A stretch of DNA of 64,000 nt from Pachyseris speciosa (lineage: Eukaryota > Cnidaria > Anthozoa > Scleractinia > Pachyseridae). The notes under the pieces were generated by a model. It saw only the letters and a list, made by a program, of their open reading frames with translations, did no database searches and was not told the origin of the DNA. The DNA lies in the NCBI GenBank assembly GCA_016490735.1, contig JAEMWC010000216.1, positions 600,001-664,000 of the forward strand. The letters run 5' to 3'. The position numbers and the translations under genes were made by a program. Below are positions 45,186-57,673 of this stretch, one piece after another. Numbering within the stretch: position 1 is the stretch's first letter; the number at the start of each line of letters is the position of its first letter.

Positions 45186-46279
45186 TACATATGCTAAGTC
45201 ACTTGAATATTTTACTATTGCTATTTTCCACGCACAAACAAACACAGAGTCCTAAACTCCTTGGTAGTTTGAAAAGGCTTTCAGAATTTGTTTCTGGACG
45301 ATAATATATTCTCCAACGATAATTTTCAATTTTCAAACTGCCACTATTTTAATCACCACCATAAGTGGAAGAAATAGTCGCCAGATAAAATATTTGTGCT
45401 TTGACAGAGAGCAGCTATGTAAAAGATATAAGTACCCATATCCAGTTATAAAGACAAAATAAGGAGCCGCCCACTTCCGCGCCCCCTCACCAGCCCGATT
45501 TTCATTATCGTGGATCGATGACGAGTGCGCGCGTATTTCGCGGCTTCATATTAAATTTGCCGCCAGATTATAATTAATTTGCCGCCGGAATATACATGAA
45601 CTTTGCTACATATACATAAATACGCTTGAACAGAAAGATTACCGCTCAACAATGGTCCGAAACCGAAGGAATTCCAACTCAATCAAATCTTACAGAAAAT
45701 TTACATTAGAATATAATCCCAGGGAAAATGTCGTGGGCGATTCCTACCAAACGTACCAATGTAACAAAATCGAAAGTTACGTCGATCTTACCTCTTACGT
45801 TCGTATTTCCGCTTTTAAAATTGTCTGAAGGCGATTTACTTCGGCTTAAAATATAGTTACAACTTACCAAAGTCCATTGCACGACAATGAAATCACCCGG
45901 TAAAACAGAATTTCAGCCTGAGAAGGCGTCACTGTCTGTAATTTCTGTCCATCACATACCGAGATATGCCGATTATCCCCTCGAAATTTTCAACGAATCG
46001 CTAAAGCATAACATTTGACAAAACTAGCGTTTCATCGTACAAGTAAAACCATAAAATGCCATAAGAACAAGGCGTAAGCGTGCCGCGTGCCGGTAAATTA
46101 AATTCTGCCGCTGAAGCGCGAAAACAATTCTTCGTTCAAGGTGTGCTAAGATGCTCCTGAAGTGAAACCACAAATGGAGTACGTTGACGGCTCTAATGCA
46201 GACCTATAACGTCACTCCTTAGCAACCAGACTTGGGAGATTTTTTAACTTCCGGTTATCTCTGGCTCGTTATAAAAAAT

Positions 46280-47220
46280 AAAGGGAGAAAAAGCACACAC
46301 TGCTTGTTGCTTGCTTCATATCATAACCTGAAAACCACAAATATTTTGAGGAACTGAAGGCGCATCCTCAGAGAAAAACTCTGATCTTGGACATAAAGAG
46401 GGAGAAAAAACAGCTGGGCGCCAATATTCATTTTTCATTTTTTGACTTTTATTTTTGAAAGGTGAGTTTTATTATCTCTTCACGTTTTTGCCATTTCTAG
46501 AAGATGTTTTAATACGTTTTGCACTCAATATCAGCAGACTGTGGTGAGAGTTGGTCCTTAGAGTGGTAGTGGCATTGATTGTTAGTAAAATTCTGGTAAT
46601 CAAAGAGAACCTGAGTGTTTTTGAATGGAAAAAGAAAAAGAAATGCCAATTTTTCTTCAAAACGGCTATTTTTAGCTCACGGAAACTATTCTTAATTCTT
46701 TTTTGGGTAAGCTCGCTTAGCCAAGATGCAAATGAATGATACAACTTGAAAAAGTCGGGCCGAAGTTTTCAAGTTCTTTATAGATGAGATTGGGTATAAC
46801 TTATTATGGCCTGCTTTCTCTTTTAAATTTTATTTGATTTCATCTCACTTGTGACCCAGAAGCGATTCATAAGCAAAAAAAAAAAAAAAAAAACAGTAGA
46901 GTTACGACATACGATGTTATAAATGTAGGTTAAGTGGGGTGGGAACAGAGAGTGGTATTCAAACCTCGTTCTTCCGATTTTGAGTTCGTTTATTTGATCG
47001 GCAACCATTTGCTGCAATTACAGCTTGGAGTTCCAAATTGTTCTCTTTCTAGAAGTAAAGCTGTTTTCAAATCCCGAAATACTATAACAGTTTGAAGTTG
47101 TGCTGTATTCTCTTGAGCCAAAATCCATTAAAGGTACACATCGACTTTTCCAAGAACTGATTTTCCATGCCAGTATAAATATAAAAAATTATCAAGAAAA
47201 GAAGGCAGTTGTAAAGATGA
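46280..47220. other. no gene recognised
   Basis: AT-rich, with a poly-A run at 46,876-46,893. No supported feature. Confidence 0.35.
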
Positions 47221-47233
47221 CACCCTTGCCGAC

Positions 47234-47646
47234 TAGGCTTTTGTACATTATGCTAGCATTTTTTCGAGCATTTTAGTGAGGCAAAAGCGTTGAGCATCAT
47301 TCGAGCATTTTATAGTGGCATTTTCCAGGAAAATTAAATTTTTTTCCGATAAACTAAAAAAGAAATTTTCTTTAGACAAAATAAAGACTAAAACTCAAAA
47401 CTCATAGATTATTTCGAGGATTATGTGTTTTTTTGGCTGTATTTATGAACTTGTATACGTTGTTGTTGTTACTTGCAACACTTGTACGTTTTTGTAAGTG
47501 TGAACAGTTAACACCATGTTAAAATATTTGAAATTAATTTAAAAAAGCGTTTGTATAATGACCATTATCCGAGCATTTTTGTGGCTTTTTTTTGGGAAGA
47601 CCGAGCATTTTAGTGGGGAAACAAAAGCATAATGTACAAAAGCCTA
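47234..47646. mobile_element. hAT-like MITE with 8-bp target duplication
   Basis: Ends taggcttttgtacattatgc and the inverse gcataatgtacaaaagccta. The flanking ttgccgac is duplicated exactly (47,226-47,233 and 47,647-47,654). Eight-base duplications fit the hAT class. The interior repeats cgagcatttt words in both halves and has no coding sequence. Confidence 0.85.
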
Positions 47647-47699
47647 TTGCCGACAATGAGGACTTACGTATTTCTGAACGATTCAAGCTGCAAGGTTCA

Positions 47700-48240
47700 A
47701 TTGGGAAGCGTTAAAGGGAACCACCATTCTTACAACAAGTTGGCGCAAAATTTGTAGGCAATAATTACTAATTTCAAATTTTGAAATCCTTAGAAACAAA
47801 ACTACTTTTTTTAATCTTTCAGACATGTTTCCACGGTACATCCGTCGTCGTCAGTGTGAAAGTAAAGATAACAATAGCTCGTTACACAGTGTTACCATAA
47901 CAAGTGTTTGCAGTAACATTACGTTTGATAAAATTTATAGGGAAACGGTTAAGCAGTGTGCGCGCGCACCTGACCATAAACAGCCGGCCGAGGTGCCTAT
48001 AAGGAAAGTGACAAGCATTTATCAACCCAACCATCAGATGAGAGATAGACCACCACACCGGGAACTACGTCCCATACTCTTTTCGAACAGCGTGTGTGCT
48101 CTTAAACGTCCCACGTTATGAAGAGTTGTAAGACGGGACCTACGGTTTATCGTCCTTTGCGAGAAGACTGCAAAGTCTAACCATTTGCAGATGTAATTAC
48201 AAAGGCAGCACTTTCCCCTCAATTATTTAAAGACCCTGAG
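47700..48240. other. no gene; contains a short dispersed repeat
   Basis: Positions 48,028-48,090 match 32,415-32,490. Otherwise nothing is recognised. Confidence 0.4.
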
Positions 48241-48242
48241 TG

Positions 48243-49735
48243 TTGGTCGGGCCGGGGATTGAACCCGCGACCTCCCGTTCGGTAGTCCTACTGCCTAGTG
48301 GCTAGTGCTACTAGGCAGTAGCCCAGTAGCCCAGTGGCTAGTGGCAGGTTTGATTCACTAGCTAAATTAAATTTTTCACTAGCCAGACTTCCTTGCCCTG
48401 GAGACATTAATCTTGTCAAGCAGTTTCAGATACTTTTTTGTTTTTGTTTTTAACCACAATACTGATATTCAAAAGACTTGGCAACTTATCTTCTTTTTAG
48501 AAATAAGTGTTTGACGTTTGAAGAGACACTGGTATACATTTAACTTAGCTGTTAAACCAAACTAACTTCGAAATTGGATGTTACAACGTATTTTTAACCC
48601 CCAGTCAAATGCAAAATACTTATGTCAGTTACTCAACAGTCTCTAAACACGGATATTAATGCAAAATACCACTTGAATTTTTTTAAAGGGCTTGAAATGA
48701 AATAACTCACTCGAACGAAGGCTGCAAATTATTTTAATCGCATCACTGACTTGACAAGTTTCACCGTGTAATGGTAATGCTGTAGAGAAACACCATTCAC
48801 TCATCTCTGTGGGTCGTCACCGGTGCGTGATGAAAAGAGGAACACTTTCGAAACCTTGTTTTCAAAGAAATAAATCGCCAATTAAATTAGTGGCACATCA
48901 TAAGCACCATTTCATAACGAAATTTGGCATTTATAAGAAAGAGTATTTTGCCATTTCAATCAACTTTGTGCTCCATGAGTTGTAGAATCAGAGATACCAC
49001 ATTTTTGTTTGTCGTGACAGCACAGATTCGCGCTCATCAGCACATGATGAAAGGAGAAACACTTTAGAACTTTCCTTTCAAAGAAATCTCGTCAATAAAC
49101 CGTGCATCGTAAGCACTTTAATTTGCAACGACATTCAGCTTATAAGGCAGAGTATTTTGTCATTTCAATCGTCTCTGTGCGCCTTGTAAAACCAGGGATA
49201 TCACAAGTTTGTCATAACGGCTCAAATTCATGTCCCAAATAAAAAAAACCTATAAATTTTCTACTTCTCAACAATCACTAAGCATTGCGTCTACATCTAC
49301 ATTGTTCGCTTCTCTTCAAGCTACACTGCAAGTGCGTATACAGTGGAGACACCAAGTGTTTAACAAGAAGTCGCACAGTGTCACACGATCCTGTTAAGAC
49401 AAGAATTACCTCAGTTGCGGCGGGTTGTTTGGACGAGAAAAATGAGGCAAATCTCAGTTACCAGCAGCAAATTGGGGAAATGTTGGGGAAGCAGCTTGTT
49501 TGTCATTCATTGCTTTAGTGTGCGCTTGCAGGACTCAATTTCCTTTTGTGATACATTTGAAATTAATTTCCATTTGGTTTCCCTCTTGCCCTCCAGTGTG
49601 CTTAGAAGTTTTCACCAGCCAAAATGGCTAGTGAAGTGAAAAATCCACTAGCCAAAATGGAATTTTTACTAGTCTGTGGGTAGTTGGCTACCCTTAGTCT
49701 CGAGCCCTGGTCCAACTGAGCTAACCGGTCGGCGA
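48243..49735 (-). mobile_element. tRNA-derived SINE split by a 1.4-kb insertion
   Basis: On the minus strand, 49,733-49,711 gives gccgaccggttagctcagtt, containing the RNA polymerase III A box. About 48,288-48,243 gives actaccgaacgggaggtcgc, then ggttcaatccccgg, containing the B box. Together they are two halves of one tRNA-like sequence. The intervening DNA has ends rich in ctagtggctagtg and its inverse (cactagccaaaatgg). That is consistent with an inserted TIR element, though a clean duplication is not visible. Confidence 0.5.
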
Positions 49736-49899
49736 TGAAGCCGACATGAGCTACAAAAAACACGGTCAGCGGTCAGCGGTCAGCGGAGCAAGATGGCTGC
49801 CTTTTTCTTCGCTCTTGAAGAAATTGTAGTGAATTGCAGTTTAGTGTTCTGTAGCGTGTGAGTTAACCCATTTGTGTAATATTACGAGTGTCTACCAGT

Positions 49900-50691
49900 A
49901 TGACGGCTATTAATTACGACCAATTTGCCAAAATCTTAGACGATAAACTTAGTCCACTCAACTCGAAAATCGCCGAGTTGAAAAAATCTATTGATGAAGC
50001 GATGAATCATGTTGAATTTGTGAATGCGAAGTACGATGAATTGCTACAGATGATGAAGACCTCAAATGATGAGAGAAAGGCTTTGCAAGATGTGAATAAG
50101 ATTTTGCAAGATGAGAATAAAATCTTGAAGGCAACAATTCACAGCATAGAAAGATCACTGGAATCGGTCACGAAAGCCAACCATGATCTGGAGCAGTACA
50201 CTCGCAGAGAGTGCGTGGAAATCCGAGGAATTCCTGTTGCTACTAATCCATCAGAAGAGCAAACCAACAATATTGTCAAGGATGTCGGTAAACTACTGGG
50301 AGTGGCTATTACTGAAAACGACATATCAGTGAGCCATCGAATGCCTCAAAGTCAACAAAGTCAACCACGCAAAGGCAAGCCTGGACCACCGGCTATCATA
50401 GTCAAATTTACGAAGCGTGATGTCAAAGATAACTTCTACCGTGCAAGGAAGCAGCTTAAAGATTTAACAACTCAAGATCTTGGATATCCCGAGAAAAACA
50501 AGATCTATCTTGCAGAGAGTCTCACAGAAAGGAATCGAATGTTATTCAAAGACTGCTTAAAGACAAAGAAGGATAAGGAGTTTAAGTTCATCTGGACACT
50601 AAATGGAAAAATCTTTATGAGGAAAGATAAAGACTCTCCTGTTCACCTCATTGCTAACAAAGAGGATCTTCAAAAGATGCAATCTAGATAA
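49900..50691 (+). CDS. LINE ORF1, L1-ORF1p-like RNA-binding protein
   Basis: About 263 residues from the first in-context ATG. Residues 1-110 form a coiled coil (LNSKIAELKKSIDEAMNHVE and NKILQDENKILKATIHSIER). Next comes an RRM-like region ending LEQYTRRECVEIRGIPV, then a basic C-terminal domain with IIVKFTKRDVKDNFYRARKQ and IYLAESLTERNRMLFKDCLK. This is the arrangement of L1-type ORF1 proteins, trimeric RNA chaperones that package the element's RNA. The frame is intact. It ends 30 bp before ORF2. Confidence 0.8.
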   Translation: MTAINYDQFAKILDDKLSPLNSKIAELKKSIDEAMNHVEFVNAKYDELLQMMKTSNDERKALQDVNKILQDENKILKATIHSIERSLESVTKANHDLEQYTRRECVEIRGIPVATNPSEEQTNNIVKDVGKLLGVAITENDISVSHRMPQSQQSQPRKGKPGPPAIIVKFTKRDVKDNFYRARKQLKDLTTQDLGYPEKNKIYLAESLTERNRMLFKDCLKTKKDKEFKFIWTLNGKIFMRKDKDSPVHLIANKEDLQKMQSR

Positions 50692-50721
50692 GTATCTATA
50701 TACTGGACTTTTGACGATTTG

Positions 50722-53700
50722 ATGTATTGTTTAAAATGTGCTACTGGTACTTGTGTCACAGATACCAGTGAGAAGGCCTGTGATTTGGCTAATTCTCTTC
50801 CATCTTTAAGTGTCACTTCTTCTAGTAATATTCCGCATCTCACTGACTTAGATGCTGACCTTAACATGCCTTTGGATAGTAACTTTGGTTTTTATAGTAC
50901 TCATGACTTTCATAGTAATTATGACATCAACGAGTGTCTACTAAGTGATCAATCTTTCTCTTTGATAAATTGCAATATTAGGAGCCTATCAGCTAATTTT
51001 GACAAATTGTCCAATATGTTATTAGAACTATATTTTCCTTTTTCACTTATTGGTTTTACTGAAATCAAACAGAAAATTGGCGAATCTCCTATATCAAACA
51101 CTGACTTATATGGATATCAGTTTCTTTCACAGCCAAGCCTTTCCAATGCTGGGGGAGTTGCTTTCTACATAAATGATAACTTAAATTTTAGCATAAGACC
51201 TGAATTTACAACCACTGCTGAGGGTTTTGAAGCTTTATGGATTGAAGTGCATAATAATCGTCATTCAAATTTATTGTGTGGAATCATTTATAGACACCCA
51301 AATGGTGACTTAGAACGGTTTATTGAATATTTGAGCTCCGCAGCTGATAGAATTAATCAAGAAAACAAAACCTGCATAATCATGGGAGACTTTAACATAG
51401 ATCTTTTAAAACTAGAATCACACTCAGCAACTGATAGTTTCCTTAATACCCTGGGTTCTCATTTTTTCCAGCCCTATATATTGCAGCCAACAAGAATCAC
51501 AGATCATTCAGCAACTTTGATTGACAATATTTTTTTCAATTCAATTGAGCACTTTACAATTAGTGGTAATATAGTGCATGATCTCACTGATCACCTTCCT
51601 AATTTTATAATCTTTAACAAATTTTCAACACTTCCTTGTAATGTCAATGTATTCAAAAGAGATTACTCGGAATTCGATCAGCAGGCCCTAGTCAGTGAGA
51701 TTCAATTAATTGACTGGGAATCTGTTTTTATATCCAATGCTAGTCCATGCGATATGTTTAAATCATTTTACTCTAAAATTTCTAATATAATAGACAAACA
51801 TATACCAGTCAAACAATTATCTAGGAGGGAACTGAAGCTTAAATCAAAACCGTGGATATCTAATGCCCTACGGAAGTCCATTCAGATTAAAAATAATTAT
51901 TACAAGAAATACCTTAAGACAAAATCTACCTATTACCATACAAAATTTAAGCTATACAGGAACAAATTAAATCACCTTCTTAAAATAAGCAAAAAACAAT
52001 ATTATAATAAATATTTTTTTCAAAACATTAAAGATGGCAAAAGGATTTGGATGGGTATTAAACAAATAGTAAAATTTAAGCCACAAACTAGCCAGAGGCT
52101 CATTAAGATTGTAGATAACAACTCTGTAATAACTGAACCTAAACTTGTTGCTGATGCATTTAATAATTATTTTGCCAATATTGGAAAAAAATTAGAAAAT
52201 GAAATACCAAGTGCACCCAACAGCCCAATGGTATATTTAAACAATCCAACATGCAATAGCTTTTTTATTTTTCCTGCCACATGTAGTGAAATCGAAGCTG
52301 AAATATCACAGTTAAAAACTGGTAAATCTGTAGGACCATCCAGCATCCCAATTGACATACTAAAAATGTTGAAAACCTGTGTATCCAAACCACTGGAGAT
52401 TGTTTTCAATGCTTCTCTTTCAACTGGTGTTGTTCCCAGTGATTTCAAAATAGCAAACATCGTACCTGTCCTCAAAAAAGGATCACAGTCTTGCTTATGC
52501 AATTACCGCCCTATCTCCCTCATCTCTGTCTTTAGTAAGCTCTTAGAAAAACTCGTATATAACAGATTAATTAAATTCTTAGAAAAAAACAAAGTCCTGT
52601 TCGAAAACCAATATGGTTTTAGAGCTAAGCATAGTACAGACCATGCAATCCTTTGCATAATTGATAAAATTCAGAAAGCAATTGATGACCGAAGCTATTC
52701 TTGTGGTATATTCCTTGATTTTACCAAAGCATTTGACACCGTCAATCACCAGATTTTGATTAAAAAATTAGAATATTATGGTATTCGAGGCATTGCTAAA
52801 GACTGGTTTATTTCCTATCTCAGTGACCGACAACAAGTTGTTACTGTTAATAATGCAACATCCACTAAATGTGATGTAACTTGTGGAATCCCGCAGGGAT
52901 CAGTACTTGGCCCACTGCTATTTTTATTATATGTAAATGATTTTCACTGCTGCTCAGATATATTCGATTTTCATCTTTTTGCAGATGATGCAAATCTGTT
53001 TTATAAAAGCAAATCTCTTTCTATCCTAGAAACAAACATAAATGCTGAATAATATTCACATATGGCTCTGTGCTAATAAGCTATCACTTAATATAGAAAA
53101 GTCAAATTTTGTAATTTTCCATCCACCTCAGAAGAAGTTACAATCTCATGATTTCAATCTGGCTATCAATAACAAGCAACTTAAGCAAGAATTTTGTATA
53201 AGGTATCTGGGTATCCTAATTGATTCAAATTTAAACTGGAAGGACCAGGTTAAATGTATCACTAAGAAAATTAGAAGAAGCATTGGTATCCTCTCCAAAC
53301 TTCGATATTATGTTGGCCTAGATATTTTATTAAGCTTATATTATGCCCTTATATATCCTTTTTTGACTTATGGAATAATTATCTGGGGAAATACCTATAA
53401 GACTACTCTCCAGCCAATTGCTATTCTACAGAAAAAAGCAATGCGAATTATTACCTTCTCTAGATTTGATGAACACTCTAGTCCTTTGTTTAAGTCTCTT
53501 GAAATTATAAAATTTTTGGACCTAGTAACTTTTTATTTAGCCATCTTTATGTACAAATATCACAATCAGCTATTACCACCTGTTTTTATTTCTTTTTTCA
53601 CTAAAATAACACAGATTCATAGCTATAATACAAGGCTTGCTGCAAAACAGTCTTATTATCTCCCAAAAGCAAGAACTAATTATGGAATATTCAATATTAG

Positions 53701-53836
53701 ATTTCAAGGTCCATCAGTGTGGAATTCCATTGATGAAGATATTAAATCGTCTTCTTTGTCTTTATTTAAAAAAGAAAATGAAACAGCACTTAATCAAAGA
53801 TTACTAGACATCTGTACTTCGATTTCGATTTTGTAA
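50722..53836 (+). pseudogene. LINE ORF2, endonuclease-reverse transcriptase with one frameshift
   Basis: The first 777 codons run from 50,722 to a stop at 53,052. The following 264 codons lie one frame over (start of overlap near 53,042). Together they make a normal-length LINE ORF2. The N-terminal part is an APE-type endonuclease (INCNIRSL, GFTEIK, IMGDFNIDLL, and the DHLP end). The reverse transcriptase shows FLDFTKAFDTVNHQ, GIPQGSVLGPLLFLLYVND and FADDANLF with the catalytic DD. After the frameshift come LCANKLSLN and IRYLGILIDSNLNW, then a C-terminal region with WNSIDEDIK. The element nicks target DNA and primes reverse transcription there. Only the frameshift near 53,041-53,050 visibly disables it, so it is young. 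Confidence 0.87.
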
Positions 53837-53995
53837 TTCTAAGATAAGAAATAATACTGTTTTGCAACGTAAGAATTATGGTCATTTTAAAATACTGGTA
53901 CTTTACTTAACTCTGTTTAACTTTGTTTTTGTGTGTATTTATGTGTGTTTGTTCTTGTGTCCCTGACCTTAACATTTAAATATCTTTTCTTAAAG

Positions 53996-54039
<44 letters not shown>

Positions 54040-54129
54040 TGCACCCCTATCATCTATTCTATGTATATGTTTATATTTTCTGTTGTAATAATGATGGGGT
54101 GAAATAAAGTATTGTTGTTGTTGTTCGCC

Positions 54130-54950
54130 CATCTTTTGTTTTGCACTCATGTACTATGCATGAATTACATAATCGCAATGTTTTTTGTTGGTTAGTTACA
54201 TGAACACGCGTAAACAACTGTTATTTGTGCACGGTCAACCCCCAAAATAGCAAACAAAAACAGATAACAAAGAACTTTGCTAGGTTTCATAACCATTTCC
54301 CTCTATTAACTATCATGATTTAAGCAACAGCTGTTCCCATAACGGCAGAAGCGCATTCCTAGTCTGTTCAAGATGAATTTTCAATGCGCTCTGTGTAACA
54401 TAACGGAGCAGAAAATAACTGCAAAATACAAGTTACTGGATACTGCATAGGATCTAAGTTATGTTATTTAGAGACGAGTATATCAGAATCACATTCCTCC
54501 TCTATAAGTCGCGTGCCCGGAGAAGTTGGAAATAATGTGAATTTCGTATTAACGCAATAAAACAGATTATCTGTGCTCAGTTTTTCGAGGAAGGTTTCAG
54601 ATTTTGGCAGCAACTGTTTTTGAGTTTGAGCAACTTTTGGTCTATTTGGAGAAACTTTTCTGCAATTTAGCAGTAAGCCTAATTGTTACTGACTATGTTT
54701 ATTTTCAATAAAAGAAGGAAAGAAGAAGCTTTGCTGTTATGCAAGCCTGGTTTTCGTATGTTGGGAAAATCGCAGATGATCAATGAGTGAATCACACATT
54801 CCTAATAGAGGACTAAAGTGTTTCCAGAATATCGTGAGTAGCTGAAATGCAGTGTGAGAGGTCTGCCATATTATCAATGTTGTTGTTGTTTTTAGCACTT
54901 CACCAAGTTGTGGAGTTTGGGTGCTGAGCTAACCTTCATTTACCATCAAT
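54130..54950. other. no gene recognised
   Basis: Non-coding flank of the LINE. No supported feature. Confidence 0.35.
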
Positions 54951-54956
54951 GCTTAA

Positions 54957-55390
54957 AGTGCACCGAACCCCAAATTATTATTTATTTATTTATTTTTTGC
55001 CAATATACCAACATTTAGACTTTTTTTTTCCAGGTTTGGACATTTTTATGGGCTGCAAAACTTACTATAAACTTAAGCAGCATTTTGGTACACGACGGAG
55101 TTAGAAGAGGCGTGGGTCTATTCCTTACTTGACGTCACAAACGTTTCTGCTTTACATGCATGTTTGCAAAGACATGACAAATCAGTTTGTGACGTCAAAG
55201 AAGGAATAGACTCACGCCCCTTAGTAACGTGTGACAGATGACGGCTACAGTTCGTAACTTTTCAGTACAGCCTATAAGAAGTCAAGATTATGTAAAAAAA
55301 AAAAAAAAGGCCCAAAACGAGACAATGCGTTTCGATCAGTTGCAAAGATTTATCTTAGCAAATAAAAATATGTTGGGATTAGGTGCACTT
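54957..55390. mobile_element. palindromic TTAA-flanked MITE, copy 3
   Basis: Ends agtgcaccgaaccccaaatt and the inverse ending ggtgcactt, bordered by TTAA. The inner palindrome around cagtttgtgacgtcaa matches copies 1 and 2. The open frame at 55,238-55,462 lies across its right end and is not real. Confidence 0.8.
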
Positions 55391-55566
55391 TTAATATTCT
55401 CATGCTTTACTTATATAGTGGGGAATGACGGAACAAGGATTGAAAATAAAGTGGAAAAATAAATCCTCTTTTCCCAATTTACCTCCCAGTATCCCAGACA
55501 TGAAAATTTCCCCAACTCTGTTTCATAAACCTGAGAAAACTGGAATGGTGAGACGAGAATGACCTA

Positions 55567-55679
55567 TTATTATATTAAATTATATTATATTATATTATAT
55601 TATATTATATTATATTATATTATATTATATTATATTATATTATATTATATTATATTATATTATATTATATTATATTATA
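55567..55679. repeat. (TATTA)n pentanucleotide microsatellite
   Basis: About 21 near-perfect units. Confidence 0.97.
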
Positions 55680-55921
55680 GACAATATAACCCACCCAGAC
55701 CAACCCAGGCAACTGGGAGTTGCTAGTTAAATGAAACTCGAGCCCCAAAAATGTTTGACAACGTAGCTTCATTAATTAAAAAAAATTCACTGACTACACT
55801 AAAAATTCCAAATGTTGCATATCTAGCTAAAAATGAATTAACATTTACCGCTATCCTTAATATCATATTAATAATATTTCTTTAAGAATTAACCTGGAGA
55901 GTAATTAGTGCATATTTTTAC

Positions 55922-56050
55922 CTAGCACATTGTACTGGCCTGAGTTCTTTTTAGGCCTTCCACCAGAAATTGATAATTTGGCATCTGCAAGCTTGATGAA
56001 CTTTTCTAATGGTTGTCTGTGGTTCACCCAATTACACCTGTGGCCAGAGT
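55922..56050 (-). CDS. candidate internal exon, unknown basic protein
   Basis: On the minus strand an acceptor (atgcagcag) precedes 56,050 and a donor GTAAAA follows 55,922. The 129-bp phase 1-1 segment is open and reads HRCNWVNHRQPLEKFIKLAD, then AKLSISGGRPKKNSGQYNVL. The GGRPKK core resembles an AT-hook-like basic patch. I cannot name the family, and neighbouring exons were not found. It could belong to a host gene or a mobile element. Confidence 0.35.
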
Positions 56051-56059
56051 CTGCTGCAT

Positions 56060-57670
56060 GCTACCAACTTGTCGACACTGGATGACTAGATAACTTAAGG
56101 CCGATTTCACAATAGTGACCAACGGCATCATGACATTGGCATAGCAATATTGCTATATTATTACGTTCATGCCAAGTGACGACTCTACAATGTCATTATG
56201 ATGTGCTGCTCACATAAACATCATTGTAAGGCTCTTTTTTGTGTATTTTATCTTAACCTTGCCATTTAGTCAAAATGTTGCTGTTGTTGTATATGTTGCA
56301 CACACGAACCTGGCTTACACGTACAGGTACTCATTTCTTCAGGTAAACTACCTGAAACAATCTGAAGGTGTCTGCACTGTTAAAAAAAACTGTTAAGCTG
56401 TCCTAGAAGCAGCATAATTCTTGTCTAAAAATCCTGGCGTCACATTATACATGTACATGACAGCACTGAATGTACAATAAATATTCCTAATTAGTTGTGT
56501 ATTAAGACACACTGTTAAGTAATAAACTTACGAGATTCTCAGTCTATAATTGCAATCCCTTTCCAGTAGCCAAGCAAACACAATTCACAATTCTTATGTA
56601 ACTGAATGGCAAGCATTAATCTTGAGATGCCTTCTTTCAATGAATGTAGCTTAATTAAATTACATCTTAAGGACTCCACGCCTGCGCAATCCTTCTCACC
56701 TGCCTGGACGGTCATGTCACATGTCACATGTCCAGGAGGTTTTCCTCAGCTTTTTTCAGGACGACCGGCCTTAACAATATTACATGCAGTTGATGTGATA
56801 ACCCGAAACCAAATAAAGTCGACCAATGACTTTCGATGAAATAATACGATGGAAGATAACAACAGAATTTGTAAACCCATTATCATGATATGGCTTCAAA
56901 ATTGGATCAAAAAAGTTCCTTTTGTTGTTTTATCTAAAAATCAAACGTTCAACTCTCAAAACTCCTAAGATATACCCAGTTCCAAAAGTAGTAAATAAAT
57001 GATACGAAGATACCCAGCTCCAAAAAGGGAATAACGCGGTGAATGACTTATTAAATCTAAAGAAAGTCGCATTTTCTTAAGATTTATTAAGTCATTCACC
57101 GCTGTCATTGCCCTGTCATTACTTACTTTAATTAAGTTAAATGAAGGTTTCGTATTAGTGCGGCTGACTAGAAGCTGCTCCTACAGCGCTTTTCAATTGA
57201 GTGTCAAAAGTAATTTGCTATTGTTTGGATTATTGCATTGCTAGATTAGGAAAACTCGCTTTTAAATCGATGAAGAGAAAGCCAAGCTTTCCTGCACTTG
57301 GTCCCGGTTGCATGTATTCTCGTAGGATTCATCGACCAAGAAAGAAGGCAATGCAATTTTTTTTATCTTTTCGTTCTGAACACTTGTTCCATGTGATTGC
57401 CAAGATTAATTATTGACTTTGGTTGTGGCTTTACGACACTTATTGAAAAACGCTTTAGCCGCGCGCCTGCACGAAAACTATTTACCTTCTTCGAAAATAC
57501 CCACTTCTTTAGTAAGATTATAGCAATGTAACCAATGAACTATGAACCACTTTCTTCCAGTTTCCTTAAAAGAATTCCTGGATAACTATAAGAATAGAAA
57601 ACTGAGACGTTGTTTCGTTCCTCCACTTCTTTAATCTCTTATTTCGATAGTACACGAAAGAACTCAGTCG
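56060..57670. other. no gene recognised
   Basis: Includes a short inverted repeat around 57,040-57,110 (gaatgacttattaaatct and its reverse). Nothing else supported. Confidence 0.35.
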
Positions 57671-57673
57671 AAT

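Larger units (their letters stand above)
39991..46272. mobile_element. giant imperfect palindrome (foldback element) with satellite arms
   Basis: The left arm 39,991-43,326 and right arm 43,880-46,272 are reverse complements, opening with ataacgagccagagataacc and closing with its inverse. Sampled stretches differ by roughly one base per hundred. The 943-bp length difference is explained by eight extra copies of a 118-bp satellite in the left arm. A 0.55-kb spacer repeats the sequence just left of the palindrome. No transposase or other protein is seen. The shape is that of foldback elements; an inverted segmental duplication or assembly error is the alternative. Confidence 0.8.
49764..54125 (+). 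mobile_element. nearly full-length two-ORF LINE (L2/CR1-like)
   Basis: A short 5' region with cggtcag repeated three times leads to ORF1 (49,900-50,691) and ORF2 (50,722-53,836, one frameshift). A 3' region of about 290 bp ends in an aataaa signal and a ttg microsatellite tail. Ending in a short tandem repeat rather than poly-A is typical of L2/CR1-type LINEs. Confidence 0.85.

Noticed and set aside
39991..46272. Giant palindrome as a mere assembly error
   Set aside because: Arm-specific substitutions and the different satellite copy numbers argue for two real arms, although only spanning reads can settle it.
55238..55462. 74-codon plus frame
   Set aside because: It spans the right end of a MITE and a poly-A run; no protein-like conservation.
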